From Rhodoferax sp. (GTDB lineage: Bacteria > Pseudomonadota > Gammaproteobacteria > Burkholderiales > Burkholderiaceae_C), in contig NZ_JAAFIX010000004.1 of NCBI RefSeq assembly GCF_013297935.1, positions 1-64,000 on the forward strand: DNA of 64,000 bases, read 5' to 3'. Position 1 is the stretch's first letter. The number at the start of each line of letters is the position of its first letter. A model generated the notes under the pieces. The model had not been told where the DNA came from. It did no database searches and saw nothing but the letters and a program-made list of their open reading frames with translations. A program made the position numbers and the translations under genes. Below are positions 18,054 to 28,669 of the stretch, in pieces.

Positions 18054-18143
18054 GCGCTGCCCGGGGTGCGCAGTGGTTGCGCTGAGATGGATTCCAAACC
18101 CGCGAACTTGATCTGGTTCATACCAGCGTAAGAAGTGCAGCGC
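18054..18143 (+). promoter_or_regulatory. TPP riboswitch (THI element)
   Basis: The conserved pieces occur in order: GGGGTGC, GCTGAGAT, ACCCGCGAACTTGATCTGG, TTCATACCAGCGTAAGAAG. The closing helix P1 is GCGCTGC (18054-18060) with GCAGCGC (18137-18143). It lies about 100 bases upstream of thiC. TPP binding should lower expression of the whole thi operon. Confidence 0.96.
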
Positions 18144-18157
18144 AGCCCACCACAGTC

Positions 18158-18189
18158 ACGGCCGAAAGCCGTCCGGGCGGCGTCTTTTT
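18158..18189 (+). terminator. Possible expression platform of the TPP riboswitch
   Basis: Two mutually exclusive hairpins: ACGGC/GCCGT (18158-18172) and GCCG/CGGC (18168-18181), the second followed closely by TTTTT. This could be an anti-terminator/terminator pair, but the second stem is only 4 bp, so control at translation initiation is equally possible. Confidence 0.35.
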
Positions 18190-18230
18190 AAGTTTGCGGG
18201 AGTGTGTCTTTCTCTGTCTTCGGGCGTTAA

Positions 18231-20159
<1,929 letters not shown>

Positions 20160-20161
20160 GC

Positions 20162-21208
20162 ATGGCGGGCAAACGCATAGGTATTGCCGGTGCGGGTGTG
20201 CTGGGGCGGCTGCTGGCCGTCGGGCTCAGCCGGGCCGGTCACGTGGTGCAGGTGTTCGACCCCGCCAGCGGCCCCAGTCCGCGTGCGGACTCGGGCTCGC
20301 TGGCGGCGGGGTGGACGGCGGCCGGCATGCTCAGCCCCGTGGCCGAACTGGAGCGCGCGGGCGACGAGGTGTTTGCACTTGGCGTGCGCTCCTGCCAGCT
20401 CTGGCCGCAGATCGTGCAAGGTCTTGCAGACCCAGTGACTTTGCACATGCAAGGCAGCCTGCTGCTGGCGCACCGCAGCGACGCTGGCGCCGCCCAGCGC
20501 GTGGTGGGCCTGCTGCAAGCCAAGGCCGACTCAAGGTACCAACCGCAGCTGCTCACCGCAGAGGCACTCCGTGCGCTGGAGCCCAGCATCCAAGGCACGG
20601 CGCTGGCCTGGCTGCTGCCCTGCGAGGGGCAAATTCACCCGATTGAAGCGCTACAGGCGCTGGCAGTGCAAGCCAGCGCGCAGGGTGTGCAGTGGCATTG
20701 GAATTGCCAGGTGACGCAGGTGGAGGCGGGGGTGTTGCATGTGGTTGACGCGCGGCACACGTTCGACCATGTGTTCGACGTGCGCGGCGTGGGCGCAAAG
20801 TCTGCGCTGCCCGTGCGCGGTGTGCGCGGCGAGGTGTTCTGGCTGCATGCGCCCGGCGTGCCTTTGCACCGCCCGGTCCGCCTGCTGCACCCGCGCCACT
20901 CGATCTACATGGTTCCGCGCCCCGGCGACGTGATTGTGGTGGGGGCCAGCGAGATCGAAAGCGAAGACCGCTCGCCCGTGTCCCTGCGCAGCACGCTAGA
21001 GCTGCTGAGTGCCGCCCACAGCGTGATGCCCGCACTCGCCGAAGCCCGCGTGGTGCACCTTGAGACCAACCTGCGCCCCGCGCTGCCCGACAACCGGCCG
21101 GTCATTCGCCACCGCGCAGGCACGACTGAAATTAACGGCCTCTTCCGCCACGGCTGGCTCATCGCCCCGGCGCTGGTGGAGCAGGCCCTGCACGAGCTAG
21201 CGCTATGA
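20162..21208 (+). CDS. thiO: FAD-dependent glycine oxidase
   Basis: A 348-residue FAD oxidoreductase supplying dehydroglycine for the thiamine thiazole. The FAD-binding motif GIAGAGVLGRLLAVGL is at the N-terminus, with a later GWTAAGML. The C-terminal segment LRPALPDNRPVIRHRAGTTEINGLFRHGW has the DAAO-family Arg and G-H-G/W pattern. The start is two bases after the thiC stop, and the stop overlaps thiS (ATGA). Confidence 0.9.
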   Translation: MAGKRIGIAGAGVLGRLLAVGLSRAGHVVQVFDPASGPSPRADSGSLAAGWTAAGMLSPVAELERAGDEVFALGVRSCQLWPQIVQGLADPVTLHMQGSLLLAHRSDAGAAQRVVGLLQAKADSRYQPQLLTAEALRALEPSIQGTALAWLLPCEGQIHPIEALQALAVQASAQGVQWHWNCQVTQVEAGVLHVVDARHTFDHVFDVRGVGAKSALPVRGVRGEVFWLHAPGVPLHRPVRLLHPRHSIYMVPRPGDVIVVGASEIESEDRSPVSLRSTLELLSAAHSVMPALAEARVVHLETNLRPALPDNRPVIRHRAGTTEINGLFRHGWLIAPALVEQALHELAL

Positions 21209-21444
21209 ACCTCACCGACACCCCGACGACCACAGAGCCCACGGCCATCACCATCACGGTGAACGGCAGCCCCGAGACCACGGGCGCCCGAACCCTGCAA
21301 GCGTGGGTAGACGCCCGCGGCGTGCTGCCCGCCGCACTGGCCACCGCCGTCAACGGCAACTTCGTGCCCCGCAACTTGCGCGCCCAACAGCCGCTGGCCG
21401 AGGGCGACACCATCCTCACCTTTCAACCGATTGAAGGAGGTTGA
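21205..21444 (+). CDS. thiS: Sulfur carrier protein ThiS
   Basis: A 79-residue ubiquitin-fold protein ending in Gly-Gly, the site of thiocarboxylate formation. ITITVNGSPE, ATAVNGNFVPR and LAEGDTILTFQPIEGG are typical. About 14 residues at the N-terminus (MNLTDTPTTTEPTA) are extra. It overlaps thiO and lies three bases before thiG, which uses its sulfur. Confidence 0.93.
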   Translation: MNLTDTPTTTEPTAITITVNGSPETTGARTLQAWVDARGVLPAALATAVNGNFVPRNLRAQQPLAEGDTILTFQPIEGG

Positions 21445-21447
21445 ACC

Positions 21448-22437
21448 ATGTCCGCACCCACTAGCGACAAAGCCGCTGAGCAACGAGAAACAAAGACCCA
21501 AGGAGCGACGCCAGAGCCGCTGTCTCCAGCGCAAAAAGGTAGGGAGGCTGGCCGTTCTGCGCAGGTCAAGGAGGAGCCCGCAAAGCGGGCGGGGGACACG
21601 GAGCAGAGCGGCCAGCCTCCCAGCCGCGCCCGCCAAAGCCAAGGCCAAAGAGAGGACCCAGCCGAATGGCACATCGGTGGCCGCACCCTCACCAGCCGTT
21701 TCTTCCTGGGCACCGCCGCCTACCCCTCGCCGCAAATCCTGCAACACGCAATCCAAGCCTCCGGCGCCCAAGTCGTCACCATGGGCCTGCGCCGCCAGTT
21801 GGCTCACGGCAGCGGAGCCAGCGACTTCTTTGCACTCATTAAAGCCACCGGTGCCCACCTGCTGCCCAACACCGCCGGCTGCCATACCGCCCGCGAAGCC
21901 ATCACCCTGGCCCACATGGCCCGCGAGCTGTTTGACACGACGTGGATCAAGCTCGAAGTCGTGGGCGATGCCCACACCCTGCAGCCCGACCCCTTCGAGC
22001 TGCTGGTCGCCGCGCGGCAACTGGCCAAGGACGGGTTTGACGTGTTCCCTTACTGCATGGACGACCTGGTGAGCTGCCAACGCCTGCTGGACGCGGGCTG
22101 CAACATCCTTATGCCCTGGGGCGCACCCATCGGCTCCGGCCAGGGGCTGGTGAACCCCGGCGCGCTGCGCACCTTGCGCGCGCGACTGCCGGGCGTGCCG
22201 CTCATCGTGGACGCGGGCATCGGCTCGCCGGCCGACGCCGTGCAGGCCATGGAGCTGGGGCTGGACGCCGTGCTGCTCAACAGCGCAGTCGCCCACGCCA
22301 TTGACCCGGTGCGCATGTCGCGCGCCTTCAAGCTCGGCATCGAGTCGGGCCGCTTGGCTTATGAAGCCGGCGTCATGCCCCGCCAGGACATGGCGGTGGC
22401 ATCTACCCCGGTGACCGGTCACCCCATTTTGCTGTGA
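21448..22437 (+). CDS. thiG: Thiazole synthase with repeat-derived N-terminal extension
   Basis: A 329-residue protein that forms the thiamine thiazole from DXP, dehydroglycine and ThiS thiocarboxylate. The TIM-barrel core starts near residue 72 ([17 protein letters not shown]). The Schiff-base Lys is Lys168 ([11 protein letters not shown]); GQGLVNP and [11 protein letters not shown] are present. The family is normally about 260-270 residues, so about 65 residues are extra. These are a hydrophilic, low-complexity extension, most of it encoded by palindromic element A1. The core looks intact, so the enzyme is probably active. Confidence 0.93.
   Translation: MSAPTSDKAAEQRETKTQGATPEPLSPAQKGREAGRSAQVKEEPAKRAGDTEQSGQPPSRARQSQGQREDPAEWHIGGRTLTSRFFLGTAAYPSPQILQHAIQASGAQVVTMGLRRQLAHGSGASDFFALIKATGAHLLPNTAGCHTAREAITLAHMARELFDTTWIKLEVVGDAHTLQPDPFELLVAARQLAKDGFDVFPYCMDDLVSCQRLLDAGCNILMPWGAPIGSGQGLVNPGALRTLRARLPGVPLIVDAGIGSPADAVQAMELGLDAVLLNSAVAHAIDPVRMSRAFKLGIESGRLAYEAGVMPRQDMAVASTPVTGHPILL
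21542..21621 (+). repeat. Palindromic element A1 (core A) inside thiG
   Basis: Left arm GGGAGGCTGGCCGTTCTGC (21542-21560) is complementary at 18 of 19 positions to the right arm ending GGCCAGCCTCCC (21603-21621). The 47-bp core (21559-21605) is identical to that in the araC gene at 32943-32989 and encodes [16 protein letters not shown] in frame. The arms differ from those of the other copy. Confidence 0.85.
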
Positions 22438-22442
22438 GTCTG

Positions 22443-22489
22443 CTATGAAAAAAGAAGCTACTTGCGCAATATCTACAAGGGCTAGAAGC
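22443..22489 (-). repeat. Family-C dispersed repeat providing the thiDE start (C4)
   Basis: CTATGAAAAAAGAAGCTACT then TGCGCAATAT and GGGCTAGAAGC. The ATG of thiDE (22445) lies inside it, and the first 15 residues of the protein are encoded by it. Confidence 0.75.
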
Positions 22490-23995
22490 ACTTTAGGCAC
22501 TGAATTTCCCTCCGTGCCCACGAGCAAACGCCCCGTGGTCTGGAGCATTGCCGGCTCCGACTCCGGCGGCGGTGCCGGCCTGCAGGCCGACCTGAAAGCG
22601 CTGCAGGCCTTTGGCGTGCACGGCTGCACGGCCGTGGCCGCCATCACTGCGCAAAACTCGGTCGCCGTGACCCAGGTGGAGCCTGTCAGCGCCGAGTTGC
22701 TGGACGCGCAGCTGGGCGCGTTGGCTCAGGACATGCCGCCCCAGGCCATCAAGACCGGCTTGCTCGGCAGTGTGGACAACCTGCGCGTGGTCTGCCGGTG
22801 GGTAGATGCCTTGCGTGCACAGGGCCACCCGGTGGCGCTGGTAGTGGACCCGGTGTTGGGCTCCACCACGGGTGCCGCCTTTGCCGACGATGCCGTGTTG
22901 CAGGCCACCATCGCCGAGCTGCTGCCGCGCGCTACCCTCATCACCCCCAACCGCGTGGAGGCGCAGCGCTTGGGGCTGGCAACGCCTGATGCCCAGCAGG
23001 CGTTGCTGGCGCGGGGTGTGTCCATCGTCATCACCGGTGGAGACGCCGCGGACGCGCAAGCCCATGACTGGCTGCAAAGCCCGCAAGCTACCGGCTGGCT
23101 GAGCTTGCCCCGTGTGGACACTGCCCACCACCACGGCACGGGTTGCACCTTTGCCTCCACGGCCGCTGCCGCGCTGGCCAGCGGCTACTGCGTGGCCGAC
23201 GCCGTGGTGCTGGCCAAGATGGCCACCGCCCACGCACTGCGCCACGCTTACGCGGCGGGGCAGGGCGCGGGGCCGGTGAACCCGCAGGCTGACTTTGCAC
23301 AGCACATTGGTAACCTGCCCGCCTTCACCCTGCCGGGCGGAAGAGTGCCGCTGCACGCGCAGCAGGTGCTGCCCTTCGCCCCGCTGAGCAACCCGGCGCT
23401 GGGCGTGTACGCGGTGGTGGACAGCGCAGTCTGGGTCCGCCGCGTGCTGGAGAGTGGTATCCGCACCGTGCAACTGCGCATCAAAGACCCCGCTGAGCCC
23501 ACGTTGGCAGCGCAGGTGCAAGAGAGCATTGCGGCCGCGCAAGCCACGCCCGGCGCGCAACTTTTCATCAATGACCACTGGCAACTTGCCCTGCAACTCG
23601 GCGCCTACGGCGTGCACCTGGGGCAAGAGGATTTGGAGCAGGTCGACCTGCAGGCCCTGCAAAGCGCCGGTGTGCGCTTAGGCCTCAGCACCCACAGCTA
23701 CTGGGAAGTCGCCCGCGCCTGGGCCCTGCGCCCCAGCTACATCGCCTGCGGCCCTACCTTCGCCACCCAGAGCAAAGACATGCCCTGGATTCCGCAGGGC
23801 CTGGACAACCTGCGTTACTGGGCCGGCGTGCTGCCGCTGCCCGTGGTGGGCATTGCCGGCATAGATGCGAGCAATGTGGCCGAGGTGGCCGCTACAGGTG
23901 CAGCCAGTGCGGCGGTGATTTCGGCGATCACCAAAGCTGCAGACCCGGAGGCGGCGTGCCGCGCGCTGTTGAGCGGGTTCAGGCCCCCGACTTAA
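22445..23995 (+). CDS. thiDE: Fused HMP-P kinase / thiamine-phosphate synthase
   Basis: A 516-residue fusion. The ThiD half (about residues 28-275) has IAGSDSGGGAGLQADLKA, VVDPVLGSTTG and the kinase anion hole HHHGTGCTFAS. The ThiE half (about 310-516) has TVQLRIKD, FINDHWQLAL, GVHLGQEDL, GLSTHSYWEVARA and VVGIAGIDASN. Together they phosphorylate HMP-P and join the pyrimidine to the thiazole phosphate. The first 20 or so residues are outside either domain and come from a family-C repeat; a start near VPTSKRPVVWSIAG would give a normal ThiD. Its 3' end overlaps the convergent protease gene by 17 bases. Confidence 0.93.
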   Translation: MKKEATCAISTRARSTLGTEFPSVPTSKRPVVWSIAGSDSGGGAGLQADLKALQAFGVHGCTAVAAITAQNSVAVTQVEPVSAELLDAQLGALAQDMPPQAIKTGLLGSVDNLRVVCRWVDALRAQGHPVALVVDPVLGSTTGAAFADDAVLQATIAELLPRATLITPNRVEAQRLGLATPDAQQALLARGVSIVITGGDAADAQAHDWLQSPQATGWLSLPRVDTAHHHGTGCTFASTAAAALASGYCVADAVVLAKMATAHALRHAYAAGQGAGPVNPQADFAQHIGNLPAFTLPGGRVPLHAQQVLPFAPLSNPALGVYAVVDSAVWVRRVLESGIRTVQLRIKDPAEPTLAAQVQESIAAAQATPGAQLFINDHWQLALQLGAYGVHLGQEDLEQVDLQALQSAGVRLGLSTHSYWEVARAWALRPSYIACGPTFATQSKDMPWIPQGLDNLRYWAGVLPLPVVGIAGIDASNVAEVAATGAASAAVISAITKAADPEAACRALLSGFRPPT

Positions 23996-25463
23996 GCGCC
24001 ATCGCCAGATAGTTCTTGGTACCCTCATGCAGCACCAAGAGCGCCACGCTGCCCTTGGCTTGCGCCAGCACTGCGCGGGCCTGCTCCACCGAGGTGATGG
24101 GGGTCTGGTTAATGGCCAGCAGGATGTCGCCGGTGGCAATGCCGGCTTGGCCGGCCTCGGGCTGAATACCTTCAATCATCAAGCCTTGGAGCACGCCCGC
24201 TGCGCGCTGCTCCACGGGCAGCAGGGGGCGCACGGCCAGTCCGATGGCAGTTAGCTTGGGGAGGGCGTTCAAGGCGGTGTCAGCGGCGGGCTTGCGTTGC
24301 TCGGGGTCGTCCATGGTGGCGCGAACTTGCAGGCGCTGGCCATTGCGCAGCACATCTACCGAGACCTGCTGGCCGGGCACGGCCATGGCCACCCACAGGG
24401 GCAGGTCGCTGGCGGACTCGATGGTGTGGCCGTCCACGGCCACGATCACATCGCCCGGTTGCAGGCCGCTCTTGGCAGCGGCACTGCCTGGCTGCACATC
24501 GGCCAGCAATGCGCCCATGGGCTTGGGCAGCTTGAAGGCATCGGCCAGCGCTTGGGTGACCTCTTGGGCCGAGACGCCCAGCACCCCGTGGGTGGCACGG
24601 CCGGTCGCCACAATTTGTCGCGCGACCGAGAGCGCCAGATCAATCGGGATGGCGAAGCTCAGGCCCTGGTAGCCGCCGCTGCGGGTGTAGATTTGCGAGT
24701 TGATACCAATGACCTCACCCCGCGCATTGAACAGCGGGCCACCCGAGTTGCCGGGGTTGATGGCGGCATCGGTCTGAATAAAGGGCACGGTGTAGTCGTC
24801 CGGCAGGGTGCGGCTCTTGGCGCTCACTACGCCGGTGGTCACGGTGTTGTCCAGCCCGAAGGGGGAGCCGATGGCCAGCACCCACTCGCCGACGTTGAGC
24901 TCCGTGGGGCTGCCTGCGGTAACAAAGGGCAGTGCAGTCGCATCGATTTTGAGCACGGCAATGTCGGTCTTGGCGTCGCTGCCCAGCAGTTTGGCCTTGA
25001 ACTCGCGGCGGTCGGTGAGTTTGACGGTGATGTCGCTCGCGTGCGCCACCACGTGGGCGTTGGTCAGCACCAGACCATCGGCACTCACCACAAAGCCGGA
25101 GCCTCTGCCGTTGACCGGAATCTGTATGCTCGCGCCGGTGGCGCCGAATTGCTCCTGGAACTTGCGCAAAAACAGCTGGGTCGGGTCTTCGCTATCCGCG
25201 CCCTTGGCATTGCCCGATGTGTCTTTGCCATCGGCGGTGACGAGCCGGGTGCCGGTGACGCTGATGTTGACGACCGCCGGGCCGAAGCGCTGCACGATCT
25301 GCGCAAAGTCGGGCGTGCCGATCTGGCGGATGGCGGTGGGCGGGTTTGCCGCAGCCTCCGGCGTGGCATGGGCGGGGGCAAAGCCCAGCAGGCTCACCAG
25401 CGCAAGCAGGGCCAAGGGTGCCGCATGGCGGCGCAGATAAACAGGGGCAAGGGGGTTCAGCAT
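23979..25463 (-). CDS. Deg/HtrA-type periplasmic serine protease
   Basis: A 494-residue protein with a signal peptide (LALLALVSLLGFAPAHA). The trypsin-like domain carries His137 (LTNAHVV), Asp167 (KTDIAVLKI) and Ser240 (INPGNSGGPLFN). Two PDZ domains follow (GVLGVSAQEVTQALADAFKL start near residue 290; the second ends with GDILLAINQTPITSVEQARAVL). It degrades or refolds damaged envelope proteins (DegP/DegQ/MucD role). It is convergent with thiDE. The start at 25463 is about 80 bases from the LiuR operator, which faces the other way. Confidence 0.92.
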   Translation of the reverse strand: MLNPLAPVYLRRHAAPLALLALVSLLGFAPAHATPEAAANPPTAIRQIGTPDFAQIVQRFGPAVVNISVTGTRLVTADGKDTSGNAKGADSEDPTQLFLRKFQEQFGATGASIQIPVNGRGSGFVVSADGLVLTNAHVVAHASDITVKLTDRREFKAKLLGSDAKTDIAVLKIDATALPFVTAGSPTELNVGEWVLAIGSPFGLDNTVTTGVVSAKSRTLPDDYTVPFIQTDAAINPGNSGGPLFNARGEVIGINSQIYTRSGGYQGLSFAIPIDLALSVARQIVATGRATHGVLGVSAQEVTQALADAFKLPKPMGALLADVQPGSAAAKSGLQPGDVIVAVDGHTIESASDLPLWVAMAVPGQQVSVDVLRNGQRLQVRATMDDPEQRKPAADTALNALPKLTAIGLAVRPLLPVEQRAAGVLQGLMIEGIQPEAGQAGIATGDILLAINQTPITSVEQARAVLAQAKGSVALLVLHEGTKNYLAMALKSGA

Positions 25464-25548
25464 GGACCCATGGTGCCACTAGGGCGTGAAGCCTTGGCGC
25501 TCTTTGGTGAAGGCCGGGTAAAGCCGGGGCGCGCATCTTCTGGCAGAA

Positions 25549-25570
25549 TTGACGTTTACGTAAACGTCAA
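25549..25570. promoter_or_regulatory. Second LiuR operator, upstream of the thiolase
   Basis: Base-for-base the same 22-bp palindrome as at 9810-9831, and one further base pair on each side also matches (25548-25571). It ends 33 bases before the thiolase ATG. It probably places the thiolase and following genes in the LiuR regulon. Confidence 0.85.
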
Positions 25571-25603
25571 TCGCGTACCACCACCAGCACAACGAGGAAG
25601 ACC

Positions 25604-26785
25604 ATGTCAGAAGCCATCGTGATCGTCAGCGCCGCCCGCACTCCCATGGGGGGCTTTCAGGGCGACTTCGCCTCGCTCGCCGCCCACGACCTGGGTGGGG
25701 CCGCCATTCAAGCTGCGGTGGAGCGCGCTGGCATCAGCCCGGAGCTGGTGACCGAGGTCATCTTCGGCAACTGCCTGATGGCGGGCCAGGGCCAGGCGCC
25801 TGCGCGCCAGGCAGCCTTCAAGGGCGGCCTGCCCAAGAGCGCGGGCGCCGTCACGCTCTCCAAAATGTGCGGCTCCGGCATGCGCGCGGCCATGTTCGCG
25901 CACGACATGTTGCGCGCCGGCAGCCACGATGTGCTCGTAGCCGGTGGCATGGAGAGCATGACCAATGCACCCCACCTCTTGCTCAAGGGCCGCAGCGGCA
26001 TCCGTATCGGGCACGATCGGGTGATGGACCACATGATGCTCGACGGCCTGGAAGACGCCTACGAGGCCGGCCGCTCCATGGGCACCTTTGGCGAAGACTG
26101 CGCTGCCAAATACAGCTTCACCCGCGAACAACAAGACAATTTCGCCACAGCCAGCGTGCAGCGTGCGCAGGCAGCTATCAAATCAGGAGCATTTGAGGCC
26201 GAAATTACGCCGGTCACCGTCAAGACCCGCGCGGGCGACGTGCAGGTCAGCATCGACGAAGGTCCCGGCAAGATCAAGCTGGACAAGATTCCCACCCTCA
26301 AGGCCGCCTTTAAGAAAGACGGCACCATCACCGCCGCCAGCAGCAGCTCCATCAATGACGGCGCAGCCGCTATGGTGCTCATGCGTGAAGGCACCGCCAA
26401 AGACCTGGGTTGCAAGCCTTTGGCCAAAATCGTGGCCCACGCCACCCATGCCCAGGAGCCCAACTGGTTTGCCACCGCCCCCGTGGGTGCCACCCAGAAG
26501 GTGTTGGCCAAAGCCGGTTGGAAAGTGGAAGACGTGGACCTGTGGGAAATTAACGAAGCCTTTGCCGTGGTGCCCATGGCGTTGATGGCCGAGCTGAATA
26601 TTCCGCACGACAAGGTGAACGTGAACGGCGGCGCCTGCGCACTGGGCCATCCCATTGGCGCGTCGGGTGCGCGCATCATGGTCACGCTCATTCACGCACT
26701 GAAGGCGCGTGGCCTTAAAAAAGGCGTGGCTACCCTGTGTATCGGGGGTGGCGAAGCCACAGCGGTGGCCCTGGAGCTGCTCTGA
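25604..26785 (+). CDS. Acetyl-CoA C-acetyltransferase (thiolase II)
   Basis: A 393-residue thiolase. The nucleophile is Cys89 (LSKMCGSGMRA); the acid/base residues lie in GGACALGHPIGASGARI (His) and ATLCIGGGEATA (Cys). It cleaves acetoacetyl-CoA, the end product of leucine breakdown after HMG-CoA lyase, which suits its LiuR operator. The ribosome site ACGAGGAAG is strong. The segment at 26169-26200 resembles a family-C repeat, but the protein there is family-normal. Confidence 0.95.
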   Translation: MSEAIVIVSAARTPMGGFQGDFASLAAHDLGGAAIQAAVERAGISPELVTEVIFGNCLMAGQGQAPARQAAFKGGLPKSAGAVTLSKMCGSGMRAAMFAHDMLRAGSHDVLVAGGMESMTNAPHLLLKGRSGIRIGHDRVMDHMMLDGLEDAYEAGRSMGTFGEDCAAKYSFTREQQDNFATASVQRAQAAIKSGAFEAEITPVTVKTRAGDVQVSIDEGPGKIKLDKIPTLKAAFKKDGTITAASSSSINDGAAAMVLMREGTAKDLGCKPLAKIVAHATHAQEPNWFATAPVGATQKVLAKAGWKVEDVDLWEINEAFAVVPMALMAELNIPHDKVNVNGGACALGHPIGASGARIMVTLIHALKARGLKKGVATLCIGGGEATAVALELL

Positions 26786-26852
26786 CCCCGCACCGCAAGG
26801 CCTAGCCCGCAGCGTCTGAAATACTACGGCCTTTGCTTGTTGCAGGACCATC

Positions 26853-27929
26853 ATGTCACCTACCCCCGAGATTTCTACCTTCTGGCGCGAGTTTGCGGCC
26901 GCGGAAGCCGCCCTCTACGCCTTGCCCTTGGGCGAGCAGGTGGAGCGTGCCAACGCGCTGCTGGCGGAGCACATCGATGGCCTGGCCCTGGAGGTTATGG
27001 GCGCGGAGGGCGATGCGGTGCTCGATTTGATCGCCACTGCGCACGGTAGCGTGGAGCTGTTTCCGCAACTCACCCAGCTTGCTGCCGCAGCGCCCGCTTT
27101 GGCGCACTTCAGGGTCAGCGCGTTCCGCACTCGCAGCGACGAGCCCGACTTTCCCATGGGCATGGACGGCTTTGAGCTGGCAAGCTCCGAGGTGCTGGTG
27201 GCCCTGCAGCCGGACAACGGCCAGATCGCCCTAGAACTGCGCTTTACCCGCGAGATGGCCCCTGAGTTTGTGGAGCACGCGCAGCAGATGAGTTTCATCA
27301 TGCTGGACCATGTGCTGGGTGAATACGACTTTGCAGTCAAGGTCGGCGCGGTGGACTTTGTGGATGGCGACGACGAGGAGCAAACGTGGACCCCGCTGCA
27401 CCGCTTGCCGGCCGTGTTTGACGCCTATTGGGCCGATGAGATGGGGCACACCGGCCTCTTTCCGGCGGGTTCCCACGCGTGGACAGCGCTGGACCTGGAA
27501 TTCGACTGCGCCGTGGATGACGAAGGCAACGATGTCGACGAAGACGACCTGCCCGATGGCGAAGATGCCAACGCGGGCGAGGGCACCGTCACGGTCAACA
27601 CCAGTGCCAACGCGGTGGCCATGCGCGCCGACCTGGTGTGGGCCTTGACCTTGGCGGCCGATGTGCCCGACGAGGCCGCGGGCGCTGCCCTGCACGACCT
27701 GCAAGTGCAGGCCGCCACCCTGTTGCAAGGGCCCCAACTGGGTATTGGCGCTTGGACGCTGGTGGGCGAAGGCCGCTACCAGGCACTGTTTTATGTGACC
27801 GACGAGGCGCTGGCCCGTGGGGCCTTGGCGCCCTTGCTCGCGCGCGCTGGGTTGCCGGCTGTCGAGGTCAAGGTGAGCTTCGACCCCGCGTGGGCGGGCT
27901 ATTTTGAATACGCGAGCTATCTCGCCTAA
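26853..27929 (+). CDS. Acidic protein of unknown function, possibly DUF695-like at the C-terminus
   Basis: A 358-residue soluble, strongly acidic protein. An Asp/Glu-rich loop occupies about residues 218-250 (DDEGNDVDEDDLPDGEDA). The C-terminal end KVSFDPAWAGYFEYASYL resembles the DPxWxxYF ending of DUF695 proteins, but that assignment is weak. No catalytic motif is recognisable. It lies between thiolase and an SDR gene, probably in the same transcript. The role is unknown. Confidence 0.6.
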   Translation: MSPTPEISTFWREFAAAEAALYALPLGEQVERANALLAEHIDGLALEVMGAEGDAVLDLIATAHGSVELFPQLTQLAAAAPALAHFRVSAFRTRSDEPDFPMGMDGFELASSEVLVALQPDNGQIALELRFTREMAPEFVEHAQQMSFIMLDHVLGEYDFAVKVGAVDFVDGDDEEQTWTPLHRLPAVFDAYWADEMGHTGLFPAGSHAWTALDLEFDCAVDDEGNDVDEDDLPDGEDANAGEGTVTVNTSANAVAMRADLVWALTLAADVPDEAAGAALHDLQVQAATLLQGPQLGIGAWTLVGEGRYQALFYVTDEALARGALAPLLARAGLPAVEVKVSFDPAWAGYFEYASYLA

Positions 27930-27950
27930 GCGCACCAAGGGCTGATCAGC

Positions 27951-28637
27951 ATGCAAACCACATTGGTAATAGGTGCCTCCCGAGGTATCGGGCTCGAAAT
28001 GGTGCAGCAGCACCTAGATGCCGGTGATCGGGTGATTGCCACCGCCCGGGACGAGGCGGGCCTGCAGCGCTTGCGCGACCTGGGGGCCCAGGCCATGAAG
28101 CTGGATGTCACTAACCCCGCCAGCGTGAGCGGTCTGAGCTGGCAGCTCGATGGCGAAAAAATCGACCTCGCCTACTACGTGGCGGGGGTGTTCAGCGCCG
28201 ACGATGCCAAGTCCCCACCCACCCGGCAGGCTTTTGACGCGATGATGCATGCCAACGTGCTGGGCGCCATGCAGGCCCTGCCCCAAGTAGCGCCGTGGGT
28301 GGAAGAGGCTGGCGGTCAGTTTGTGTTTATCACCAGCGACTTTGCGCAGATCGGCGGGGTAGAGAGCAGCCGCGCTTGGGTGTACCACGTGAGCAAGGCC
28401 GCCCTCAACATGGCCGTAGTGGCGGCGCAGCCCGACTACCCGCGAGCCCAGTTTCTGTTGATTCACCCCGGCTGGGTGCGCACTGACATGGGCACCCCTG
28501 ATGCGCCTTTGCTCCCCGAAGACAGCGTGGCCGCCATTCGCGCCACGGTTGCCGCCCGCAAAACTACGCAGGCGGCCTTTGCCTGCAGCGATGTGCCCTA
28601 CCTGCGCTGGGACGGCACTCCCTTTGCCGGCTGGTGA
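27951..28637 (+). CDS. Short-chain dehydrogenase/reductase
   Basis: A 228-residue SDR. The cofactor motif is VIGASRGIGLEM (TGxxxGxG type), with an Arg-containing loop after beta2 (ATARDE) suggesting NADP preference. The catalytic Tyr-Lys is YHVSK with Ser in FVFITSDFAQ; the structural Asn is in HANVLGAM. The end is unusually short for a classical SDR. The substrate is unknown. It sits 21 bases after the acidic unknown and 32 before the acyl-CoA dehydrogenase. Confidence 0.87.
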   Translation: MQTTLVIGASRGIGLEMVQQHLDAGDRVIATARDEAGLQRLRDLGAQAMKLDVTNPASVSGLSWQLDGEKIDLAYYVAGVFSADDAKSPPTRQAFDAMMHANVLGAMQALPQVAPWVEEAGGQFVFITSDFAQIGGVESSRAWVYHVSKAALNMAVVAAQPDYPRAQFLLIHPGWVRTDMGTPDAPLLPEDSVAAIRATVAARKTTQAAFACSDVPYLRWDGTPFAGW

Positions 28638-28669
28638 ACTGACACCACAACGACCCGAGAGAGACACCT

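Noticed and set aside
21423-21713. Minus-strand open frame opposite the thiG extension, sharing a [16 protein letters not shown] peptide with a plus-strand frame at 32817-33131
   Set aside because: The shared peptide is just the reverse reading of core A; both frames are antisense to real genes and lack ribosome sites.
26169-26200. Family-C-like stretch (GCAGCTATCAAATCAGGAGC) in the thiolase gene
   Set aside because: The encoded peptide AAIKSGAFEAEI is normal for thiolases and only half of the repeat pattern is present.
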